This document shows, in pieces, positions 56,701-64,000 of a stretch of DNA of 64,000 nt. Source of the stretch: Metellina segmentata (lineage: Eukaryota > Arthropoda > Arachnida > Araneae > Tetragnathidae); contig OX375875.1 in assembly GCA_947359465.1 (NCBI GenBank), positions 19,574,958-19,638,957 on the forward strand. Reading direction: 5' to 3'. Below the pieces are notes generated by a model. That model ran no database searches, was not told the DNA's origin, and worked only from the letters and a program-made list of their open reading frames with translations. The translations under genes were made by a program, and so were the position numbers. Numbering within the stretch: position 1 is the first letter of the stretch; every line of letters begins with the position of its first letter.

Positions 56701-59700
56701 TACAGGACGTTGTTCTGAGCACGCCAACTGTGGATGTGAGAGCCGCTGTGGTGAACAAATTCATCCTCATCGCCAAGCGCCTCTACAAACTCAACAACCT
56801 GCACTGCACAAAGGCCGTTCTGGAGGGATTATACGTAGTTCCCATCATGCGGCTGATCTCCACATGGAAGGTAACTTACAAAACTCAAGATCAAACTTTT
56901 TAAAATGGCGTAGAGTCGACAAATCGGTCTAGCGGGTAAGGTGCTGGTTTCTGGATCGATAGGCCCTGGTTCGAATCCAGGATTGATGCGTAGTTTTTCA
57001 TCCTTCTAGAAGGAATGTGTGGCTGGTATAAACGGGTTGAGCCTACTACTATTGTTGGATGGATTTCGAGCATTGACCTCATCAACATGCAATGGTTCAA
57101 AATGATGAGGTGTTGACCGAAGATATTTTCCTTAGGGATTGATCCCATATCGTGGCCAATAGCCCGGTGAGTCTCTCCAGTGCTAGTGGCGATGGAACAA
57201 AATCAATACCAAAGGGAAATTTTTCGAATTTCGGAGAAACATTTTCCATTAAGCTAAATAAGTATAGGTGTCGGCAGTGTTTCTGCCATGATTCGACTTT
57301 CTTGTACGTATTCCAAACGTGAAGTCACCTGGATCGTTTTTAGAACATGTTTTCAGCACTTTGTCAAATAAAGTTCCGTAGAATTAAAATTCTAATTGAT
57401 CTCTCTCACTTGGACAGTTGACTGGAAAACGTCAATTAGATTAAAAGCCAAATGCTGTGAAAACACCGATAAATTACAGTTTAATGTAAACCTGACTCGT
57501 ATCACGATAAATCATTCTGAAGCATAAGTTAAATCTTCAGACTGACTTGTTAACTTTCTCTGAAAATCTTTTTCTCTCAAGTTCAAATTTCTTTTTTTTT
57601 TCAAACTTCAGAGCCATCGTACGGTAAAGTTTAACTTTGAAATAAATAGCTTGTCAAACTTGTGAACCGAAAGAAATAAATTTACACTGTCAACTACATT
57701 CAGCCTTTCTTCTCTTCCCCATATGGTGAGTTTGAAAGTTCACAGTCACCTTACGGTGAGAAGTAGGGATCTGTAGTTTCTAATCATCCCGGTAGATGTC
57801 ACTACAAGGTGTTCCGTCATTAGAAAAAACGCCCTGACCTTGATGGATGAGGTATCTCAAAATTAGAAATAAACTGACCACATCACCGTAAAAAAATCGG
57901 CACTGTCTAGATGACGAGATATCTCGTAATCAGAAAAAAATGGTCTGATTTTGATGGACGATATATCGCTCACGTCCTTAGGGTAAAAGACTGATTTCTT
58001 ATGCTTCTTATAAAGGTATTTGTAATACCCTGATAACGAGAAATCTTGGTATAAGCAGCATTGCTCAAACCTTTATTGATGTGTTATCTTGTCGAAGCCA
58101 TTTGCAGGATTATGGAGGCCTATATATCAATTAAATATAATCTCAAGGGTCTTGAAAAAGTTTTTAGCATTAAAAGGGGTCATTGAACTGAAAAAGTTAG
58201 GAATTGGAATCTGAGTTATTGAATATACCACTAGGGGGAGGGGGAGAATGATGTTAAAATGTGTGTGTTCTTTCTCCGTGTCATAATCAGTGACTAAATA
58301 ATTACATCTATTAGTTTAAAGAATACATGGATGTTTTCGAATGTCAAGAACATCTATATTGTTCCATCCTTTCGAGTAAAATCCTTTGGAGAGATTCTAC
58401 CGTTAGTTTCCTTGGATTAGAGCTACTAGAAAGATTTTATTGGTTCACTTTTGAATAGAATTCTTTGGAAGGAGAGAGAGATTCGTGTGATCTATTCCTT
58501 AGAAAAGAATCATTTTGAAATATTATGTTCTTACTTTTCTTGGAATATAGTTCTTAGAAGATATTCTATTGGTCCATTTCCTAAAATACATTCCTCCTGA
58601 AACATTCTACTGTTCCTTTCCTAAGAATAAGAATCTTTTGAATACATTTTATTGGTTAAGATGGTCAAAATTGTAATGAGGTTAAGCTGGAAAGACTGCA
58701 TTTTGTAAGGTTGAATTATGCGCGTGAACCCCTTAAAGGGTTAAGCGGTTATTTTGATACTTGTAGGAATTTGAAAGAAATTAAGCTCTTATAGGTCCGC
58801 TCCATTTCTTCTCTAATTTGCGAAATGAGGTAAACACCCCCAATTGATGATTCGTGATTTTGACAAAGTACCAAAGGTATGCTTATGCTTTGTACGATAC
58901 ATATGCATAGAATTGACCTGCTTTTTTTTTTATTCCAGATAGTGCCTGTGAAAAATACGAGACACTTTATAAAACTCCACCGGATCTTTTGCAATAACCA
59001 GAAGATTGTAAAGAAGATGTGGCAGCCCTATAGTGCACACGAGGTTCGGTGTATTCCAGACGTAGGTGCGTATATGATTTGTTGTCCACCTACTGAACGT
59101 CGCTAAACACCCTAGTAGTATTGTTTTTACTCCACAACACACTTGATGAATAAATAACTACATCGATTGGTCGAAGGTATCAAGGATTCAATTGGTCCTT
59201 TCCGTGTTATAGAATCCTTTAAAGCGATTCAATTAGTCCTTTCATGGTTATACAACCAGGTGGGACTATTCAATTAGTCATTTCCTTTGAGTGGAATTCC
59301 TTGAAAATATTATACTGCTACGTTCTTTTGGGGAGGCAACTCATGTGGATGTTATCATGTCCAGATTGATCCAGGACCGCCGCAAATAGCACATCGTGTT
59401 GTTCCAATGTGACGTTAATTGAACTATCCCCAAGTATTAGCCCCGGTTCTCTAGCAAGTGGGTTACCGCTTTCCGTGTATGTGAAACATCCAAATGATTC
59501 TATTCCAGAATGATACAATAGAATCGTTTCAAAAGATACTATTAAATACCTATATTTTCCATCACTAAAGAATATTTTGGTGTAAAATGTTTTTTTGATA
59601 TTATATTATGTACTGTGTTAAGTCAAAGTTCAGTTGAAAAATGCTTTACTCCCGTAAAAAAAGGGTATTCTATTATTCGTAGAAACAACTTTATAACCCA

Positions 59701-59805
59701 ACGAATCTTTCTTTTCTGCAGATGTACTCTTATCTGGAATGAAAGATGATATAGGCGTAGAATTCACTGGACATCACGTCACGTACCTCCAAGCATCAAG
59801 ATATG
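53693..59805 (+). CDS. RasGEF (CDC25-like) domain gene, eight exons, 3' end not found
   Basis: Candidate guanine nucleotide exchange factor for a Ras-family GTPase, an intracellular signalling role. Eight exons with GT-AG borders: 53693-53727, 53957-54018, 54645-54712, 54899-54949, 56520 (or 56550)-56594, 56688-56870, 58939-59065, 59722-59805. The protein opens MARRFWKGFKN. The catalytic-domain signature follows: PKDIADQLTLMNWTNFKGVT (entry helix), VSTWVQDVVLSTPTVDVRAA, FILIAKRLYKLNNLH, VLEGLYVVPIMRLISTWK, then VRCIPDV (the position of PCIPFLG in relatives) and LLSGMKDDIGVEF. The exon 2 donor must be the second GT (GTAAAC) to keep frame. In exon 5 the strongest acceptor gives an in-frame TAG at 56547-56549; using the AG just after it restores the frame but removes ten codons. 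Either the gene is spliced that way, or it is decaying, or the consensus has an error. Subfamily (Rap, Ral or Ras specific) not assigned. The domain end is missing; later exons probably lie outside the window. Confidence 0.75.
53957..54018 (+). CDS. RasGEF gene exon 2
   Basis: Acceptor TTGTTTCAG. Encodes FTTNVKDDRLGEIDAASDLV. Two overlapping donors exist: GTAAGT at 54015 and GTAAAC at 54019. Only the second gives phase 1 and a stop-free join to exon 3. Confidence 0.6.
54645..54712 (+). CDS. RasGEF gene exon 3
   Basis: Acceptor TTTTTCCACAG. Encodes EVSSYTTGVVEAFLRYKPKD then IA, and ends at donor GTAAGT in phase 0. This begins the region resembling the RasGEF catalytic domain. Confidence 0.7.
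54899..54949 (+). CDS. RasGEF gene exon 4
   Basis: Acceptor TTTTTTCAG. 17 codons, DQLTLMNWTNFKGVTRE, phase 0 at both ends; donor GTAAAT. This is the diagnostic (A/D)QLTL...F motif at the start of CDC25-type domains. Confidence 0.75.
55034..55985. mobile_element. Inverted-repeat element (MITE-like) in RasGEF intron 4
   Basis: Perfect 16-bp terminal inverted repeats GGGCACTGGGAAGTCA (55034-55049 and the complement at 55970-55985). The outer flanks TTAA (left) and TTGA (right) suggest a TTAA target duplication with one change. A second inverted pair, GGTGCGCTCTGT (55275-55286 and complement 55566-55577), lies inside, so the element may be nested. No transposase. 952 bp. Confidence 0.78.
56098..56510. 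repeat. About 213-bp tandem duplication in RasGEF intron 4
   Basis: TATTTATTGTCATAGATACG and TTATCCTACGAC near 56111, versus TTTATTATCATAAATACG and TTATTCTACGAC near 56330. Both are followed by CCAGTTTGTTG, TTTTTTTACTGTTGACTAT (or TTAACTAT) and CCAACATTTCG or CTAACATTCAG. Confidence 0.75.
56520..56594 (+). CDS. RasGEF gene exon 5 with in-frame TAG
   Basis: Acceptor ATGTTTCAG at 56519. Reads ELFHSARRD, then TAG (56547-56549), then KQCLNICKLLARSVN up to donor GTGAGT. The residues on both sides of the TAG fit the family pattern (EEL...; N..L..R..N before SxWV). An alternative acceptor ending in that same TAG would start the exon at 56550 in the correct phase. Confidence 0.55.
56688..56870 (+). 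CDS. RasGEF gene exon 6 (core of catalytic domain)
   Basis: 61 codons in phase 0 from acceptor TTATTCAACAG to donor GTAACT. Contains VSTWVQDVVL, VVNKFILIAKRLYKLNNLHC, KAVLEGLYVVPIMRLISTWK. The FI.IA..L..LNN......V..GL....I.RL..TW pattern is the hallmark of RasGEF domains, and this exon is the strongest evidence for the gene. Confidence 0.85.
56912..57190 (+). mobile_element. SINE family 1 with tRNA-like head, in RasGEF intron 6
   Basis: Head GTCGACAAATCGGTCTAGCG with A-box-like TCTAGCGGGTAAGGTGCTGG and B box GGTTCGAATCC (56970-56980). The body is diverged (CAAAATGATGAGGTGTTGAC) and the tail is AATAGCCCGGTGAGTCTCTC. Same orientation as the gene. Confidence 0.82.
57195..57830. other. Intron 6 DNA, no feature recognised
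   Basis: AT-rich intronic sequence without coding signal or clear repeat. Confidence 0.4.
57830..58115. mobile_element. Palindromic TTAA element, decayed (copy J)
   Basis: GACGAGATATCTCGTA at 57913-57928, further half-units (ATGGACGATATATCG, TAACGAGAAATCTTGG), spacers with CTGACC and GGTCTGATTTTGATGG, and a right-end-like TTGTCGAAGCCATTTGCAGG near 58090. It lies in RasGEF intron 6. Confidence 0.6.
58116..58938. other. Intron 6 DNA, diverged short repeats
   Basis: Contains loosely repeated phrases of the type ATTCTATTGGTCCATTTCCT and AGAATTCTTTGGAA between 58360 and 58640, similar to those at 59200-59320. No gene signal. Confidence 0.45.
58939..59065 (+). CDS. RasGEF gene exon 7
   Basis: Acceptor TTTTTTATTCCAG. 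Encodes IVPVKNTRHFIKLHRIFCNN, QKIVKKMWQPYSAHEVRCIP and DV, and ends in phase 1 at donor GTGCGT. The CIP motif corresponds to the conserved (P)CIP of RasGEF domains. Confidence 0.7.
59361..59421 (+). mobile_element. SINE family 1 tail fragment in RasGEF intron 7
   Basis: GATTGATCCAGGACCGCCGC, AAATAGCACATCGTGTTGTT and CCAATGTGACGTTAATT match the last 60 bp of the family. Confidence 0.7.
59722..59805 (+). CDS. RasGEF gene exon 8
   Basis: Acceptor CTTTTCTGCAG. Encodes VLLSGMKDDIGVEFTGHHVT then YLQASRY, and ends in phase 1 at donor GTAAAT. Corresponds to the L.L.D.....EG segment of relatives. No further exon was recognised before 60.5 kb. Confidence 0.65.
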
Positions 59806-60508
59806 GTAAATTTCAAGTCATAAAATATTTCAAGTCATAATTATATATGTGTTTGTGTATGTGTGTGTGTTACTGATAAAGCGCAGTAGTCTGTTATTCT
59901 ACAGATTATCTAGGTTTTAAGTGCCGAAAATAGTTTCACTTCTCAAACTACCTGGATAATTTTCACATTACCTACTAGGCACTCGTTAAAGTGAAAATAA
60001 GATCTTTGTTGGAACAACAGAAACGTTACTGTTAGCTTAAATTAACATACTATTATTTATTTGTTTTACGATATCTAAAGAATCAAGTTAAACATTCAAC
60101 TAATTAGTTGATATAAATCAATCACCAATAAGTTAAAAAACTATAATAGAAATAATCAAACGGTTTAAAATATTATTACAGTTAAGAAAATGAATTTCCT
60201 AAACATATGATGAAATTATGCTTACTTATTAGTGTAATCTAAACATTAATGACCCTTTGAATTACATAGCAATTGGTTTTTGCGACAAGCACACCTATTT
60301 GTGGTACATTTAGATCTGCATTTTTTGAAACCCTGCCCAGTACCAAGGGATTGTTTTATTGCCGTAGGAAATGAGAGAAACAGGCGAAACTAAACTCAAA
60401 GTAGAGAGAGAGAGTTGGAAGGTGTAGGGAAAGAAAATGAGAGAAACAAACTTTTCAACTTTAACCATACGGAAGCCGTTAATGTGGACATTACCTAGGT
60501 TAAATGCG

Positions 60509-60509
<1 letters not shown>
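59806..60509. other. No feature supported after RasGEF exon 8
   Basis: AT-rich. A short GT-rich tract lies near 59843-59872. No exon continuing the RasGEF domain was found. Confidence 0.4.

Positions 60510-60562
<53 letters not shown>
60510..60562. repeat. (TA)n microsatellite at the retrotransposon edge
   Basis: About 26 AT dinucleotides ending exactly where the putative LTR begins. Confidence 0.95.
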
Positions 60563-60565
<3 letters not shown>

Positions 60566-60974
60566 AGATTCGTGTTGTTCTGTTTGGTAAGGTCTATATT
60601 AAAGACTTCGAATCTTACAGCACATTGACATTTAATGAATAAATATCCACAATTATTATGTACAGTTGAGTTATATTTTAAAACAGTTCCGTCATTATCT
60701 GCAGCAGTCGTCTCTGCTCGGAAAAAATACGTCAGCTCTCAATGGCGTCCAGGGGAAAAAAAAGTCTGTTCTATTAATTTTCTCGTAACTGAATACCAGA
60801 ATGTGAATGGCTCGTGACAGTCTTGCCTTGCATTCCTACTACAATGCAACTGACTCCTACCAGTCTCGTTGCTCTTATAATGAGTTCTTTCCAGACTAGT
60901 AGACAACTACCGTTGTCTAGTATTCCTACAACCGGCCATCCTGATGATCTTTCGTCCTTGAAAGGAACACGACA
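60562..60974 (-). mobile_element. Putative 3' LTR of the Ty3/gypsy element
   Basis: Starts TGTAAGATTCG at 60562 and ends CGACA at 60974, so both strands read TG...CA. It lies directly downstream (minus strand) of the integrase stop. The minus strand carries a TATA-like ATTATAAGAG near 60880. The polypurine tract expected next to the LTR is not evident, so the inner boundary at 60974 is provisional; the outer boundary is firmer because it abuts the (TA)n tract. The partner LTR lies beyond the window. Confidence 0.45.
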
Positions 60975-61031
60975 AACCTAAAAAAAAAAAAAAACACACA
61001 AAACAGTATCTGGGAATACATTGATTCAGTA

Positions 61032-61946
61032 TTAGTTATTGAACCACGACTTCATATGGTCAGCTGCTGTCGACGTCAAGTTCGGTCCTTCATGGTTTCC
61101 AACTTTCTCAACGTCATAGCGATCATGGGGTTTCACTTTCTTCACTCGATATGGTCCTAAGAATTTCGGTCGTAATTTCATTCCGACACCAAATTGTGTC
61201 CGCTGAATAGCAATAAGATCGCCCTCTTTGTATTGATGAGGTTTCTTCCTCTTCTTATCATACGTTCTTTTATTCTCTTCCTGAATTTTTAGGATATTCT
61301 CTTTGGCATCGTCTCTTAATTTCTTCCTCTTCTCTAGAAAAACTTCAGTATATTCTTCTTCTAAAAGCTGGACTATCTTGAGATCTTCTTTGTTTCGCAT
61401 TTTCACACCTGTCAAAAGTTCGAAGGGTGTCCATCTTGTGCTTCTGGAGGTTGTACTATTGAGTATTCTTTGTACGGCGTCAACGTGTTTGAACCATTTG
61501 ATCGGTTCTTCAATTGAAAGTTTGGATAACACTGGAATCAGGGTTTTGTGCATTCTTTCTACTTGTCCATTGCCTCTTGGGATTCCTGTTGTGATTTTTA
61601 GGTGTTCAATCCCGTTTTCGCAACAAAAATCTGTAAATTCTTTAGATGTAAAAGCGGATCCTCTATCCGAGATTATCCTCGCAGGATTTCCAAAACTATT
61701 TTGTTGTTGTTTGAGTTTATTTATTGCGTCACCTGATGTCGTAGATTTGGTAGGATATAACCAAGTGAATTTTGTGAATGCGTCTACTACCGTGAAGATA
61801 TGCTGATAGTTCTTAGATGTTGAAGGTAACGGACCTATGAAATCAATGTGATAAGTGTATAATGGAACGTCCTCTTTAGGAATTGGATTTAGAAATCCTT
61901 CAGCCTTTCCTAGCTTCTTATTACTGAGTATGCACATGGTACACAA
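61032..61946 (-). pseudogene. pol: Ty3/gypsy integrase, frameshifted from the rest of Pol
   Basis: Inserts retroelement DNA into the host genome. Of 304 residues, the DDE core is intact: D35 (YHIDFIGPL), D94 (IISDRGSAF) and E130 (GNGQVERMH), giving D-D35-E spacing. A GPY/F-type C-terminal module (FLGPYRVKKV) follows, and no chromodomain is apparent. The zinc-binding HHCC module lies upstream in another frame (about 62065-61946): GHFAVNKTEEVV and NCVPC are readable there, so a short indel near the second cysteine breaks Pol. The stop at 61032 is about 60 bp from the putative LTR, leaving no room for an env gene. Confidence 0.9.
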
Positions 61947-62068
61947 TTACTTATAAAATCTTCAACATGTTTCCTCAATTTAGGAATAAAAAATTCACGC
62001 TTAACTACCTCTTCAGTTTTATTTACAGCGAAATGTCCTTTCTGGTGTGCATGTCGTATTATTTCGTC

Positions 62069-64000
62069 TTACATAGCTCTGGGGACAACTAAAAGTTCAC
62101 GATCATTATCGTATTTATACACGACACCGTTTTTTGTAAAATAATCTGAATTACTTCCATCTTCTATCAGTTTTTTAATTGCGGTAATGTGGTCGTCATT
62201 GGATTGGGAAGCAATTATTTTATGAGTTATTCCGTCATCTGCAATGACTTGCATCACTTGCATTACAGGGTATCTACTGAGTGCATCCACGTGGGCCATT
62301 TGTTTACCAGGTTTGTGGACTATTTCATAGTCAAATTCTTCTAAGAAAAGAGACGATCTTGCAATTTTAGGGGTTAAATCCTTTTTTTCCATAGTTTTCT
62401 GAAATGCTAAGCAGTCGGTGAATATTTTAAATTTCGAGCCTAAAAGGTAGTTCCTGAAGTGTTTAAGAGCCTCAATTACGGCAAGTACCTCTAGTTCGTA
62501 ACTACTATACTTCTCTTGTTGAGGTGTTGTTTTTTTGCTCTTATAGTATATTGGGTAAAACTTCCCGTCGTCTGACTGTTGGAGGAGCACCGCCCCAAAT
62601 CCATGGCTACTTGCATCAGTATGCAGTTCCAGAGTCGCTCCCTGGCGAAAAATGTGTAGTACTGGGCTTTGTGACAGCATTTCCTTTAAAATATGAAATG
62701 CTTCTTTTTGTTCTGGCCCAAACCTAAATTCTGTATTGTTTCTGAGTAAATCACTCAAAGGTTTGGCCACTTTGGCATATTGAGGAATAAACTTCCTAAA
62801 GTATCCTGAAAGACCAAGGAAACTTTGCAATTGTTTAGTTGTTTGTGGTTGTGGAAATTTCTGTACAGCCAACGTCTTAGCTGGGGAGGGTCGAATTGTC
62901 CCGTCTTCTATTACATAACCAAGAAACTCTATTTTTCGTTTAAGAAATTGACATTTCTGAAAATTCAATTCTAATCCATATTCCGATGATATTTTTAAAA
63001 CACGTTTAAGTTTCTCGATTCCTTCTTTCTCATCTCGTGAGGGAATTATCATGTCGTCCATGTAGATAACGAGAGTGTTATCCCTTAAAAGATCTCTAAA
63101 TACCGTGTATATGTACCGCTGGAAAACACTGGGACTAACCGATAAACCAAAAGGGACCTTCAGAAATTCATATTGCCCTTCATGTGTAACGAAAGATGTA
63201 TACTTGGTACTTTTCTCATTTACATCTACATGAAAAAATCCGTTTTTTAAATCAGGGGAAGTGAAAACTTTAGCTTCTTCCAAATGATCTAAAACGTCTT
63301 CTATTAGGGGTAAGGGAAATCTATCTTTAATAATTTTCTTATTCAATTTCCTATAGTCAATACAGAGTCTAGAAGAACCGTCTTTCTTCTTACACAACAC
63401 GATAGGGGCTGAGAAATCAGAGCAGCTAGGCTTAATGATGCCATCTTTCAACCACTGTTGTGTTTGAGTTTCAACTATTTTTTGCTCAGCGAATGGCATT
63501 CTGCGTGAACGCTGGCTTATGGGGATCTCGTCAGTCAAAATAATGTTCATTTCCAAGTTCGTGCTTCTCGTCTTACACGGTTTATATTGGCTGATAAGTT
63601 TTGTCAGTTCCTCCTTCTGCTTAACGCAAGAAACATGATTTAGATCTAATTCGTCAAATGTCACAGCGTTAAACATTGTAGTTAGGAAACTTTCCGCTAA
63701 ATTAACATTTTCTGATTTGTGGTGACAAGAAAAGTGAAACATGTTATCTTCTGCTATGGTTCGTTTTGTCTCCAACTTAGTGTTTGGTTCCAGACGATTA
63801 GTTACTTCGAGATGAGTTTCGGTTTGAATTTTAGTTGAATCTGAAGTGTTCGCTAAATTAACAATTCTTGCGTAATTCACTCGAAAATTATCGCGTCTGC
63901 TCAAAACATGAATTCCGCTCTCTGATAAAGTAAGATTTAACTTATTTATGCAATCGAACCCAAGAACAATATGATCAGGTAAATTTTTTAAAACATAAAC
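62069..64000 (-). pseudogene. pol: Ty3/gypsy Pol: protease end, reverse transcriptase, RNase H (runs off the window)
   Basis: The open frame continues to the window end. Its start there (DHIVLGFDCINKLNL) is the C-terminal ILG.D-type region of a retropepsin. Counting from the methionine at 63904, reverse transcriptase spans about residues 150-345, with D218 in FTSPDLKNGF and YMDD at 281-284. RNase H follows at about 425-545, with D430 (LHTDASS), E470, D497 (FTDC) and D540 (HVDALSR). All catalytic residues are present. A TAA at 62067-62069 ends the frame after VPRAM, just before the integrase zinc-binding module, where Ty3/gypsy Pol normally continues without a stop. With the downstream frameshift this makes the copy defective. 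Order PR-RT-RH-IN and the LGLSGYFRKFI segment place it near the 17.6/297 group. Confidence 0.92.

Noticed and set aside
56660..56932. A 90-codon frame overlapping RasGEF exon 6 in another phase
   Set aside because: The phase-0 reading has the family motifs and fits both splice sites; this one runs on into the intron.
60437..60628. A 63-codon frame through the (TA)n tract
   Set aside because: The YIYIYI run is the microsatellite translation.
61303..61806. A 167-codon plus-strand frame inside the integrase region
   Set aside because: It is antisense to the integrase, whose motifs are clear on the minus strand.

Overview
This is a eukaryotic, AT-rich, gene-poor window made mostly of transposon remnants and diverged tandem repeats. 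An arthropod is the best fit: Tc1/mariner DD34E elements, a Ty3/gypsy element of the 17.6/297 type, Helitron ends and two tRNA-derived SINE families occur together, and the one host gene has short exons separated by small AT-rich introns. A spider is possible from the overall look of the repeats, but nothing here proves it. No prokaryotic operons, CRISPR arrays, rRNA genes or functional tRNA genes were seen.

Layout. 0-13 kb: anonymous AT-rich DNA, a minisatellite whose centre has been rebuilt into a 227-bp higher-order repeat (4.4-6.05 kb), several other tandem arrays, and SINE copies. 13-31 kb: a broken Tc1 transposase (16.2-16.9), a 1.5-kb Helitron carrying a 57-bp array (21.4-22.9), the 5' part of a second Tc1 family (26.7-27.05), a five-fold tandem of a SINE 3' tail joined to a Tc1 3' end (27.57-28.09), and several copies of a short element bounded by TTAA and filled with the palindrome GACGAGATATCTCGTC. 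31-48 kb: two inverted copies of one older repeat (31.67-32.72 and 44.59-46.07), one hit by a SINE and the other by a Helitron. Between them are a Tigger-like element holding a second SINE (36.77-37.73), a roughly 350-bp satellite-like array (38.2-40.05) and a Tc1 deletion derivative with both ends (40.33-40.86). 48-53 kb: more SINE fragments and one palindromic element.

53.69-59.81 kb (+ strand) carries the only convincing host gene: eight exons spelling the start and most of a RasGEF (CDC25-like) catalytic domain, whose 3' end was not found. One exon has an in-frame TAG if the best-looking acceptor is used, so it is either spliced unusually or decaying. Its introns hold a 952-bp inverted-repeat element, a SINE with tRNA head and a diverged palindromic element.

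60.5-64 kb (- strand) is the 3' half of a Ty3/gypsy LTR retrotransposon: end of protease, reverse transcriptase, RNase H, integrase, then a putative LTR abutting a (TA)n tract. Pol has one stop and one frameshift, so this copy is dead as it stands, although the RT, RNase H and integrase catalytic residues are retained. The main story of the window is layered transposon insertion, which gives a readable relative chronology.
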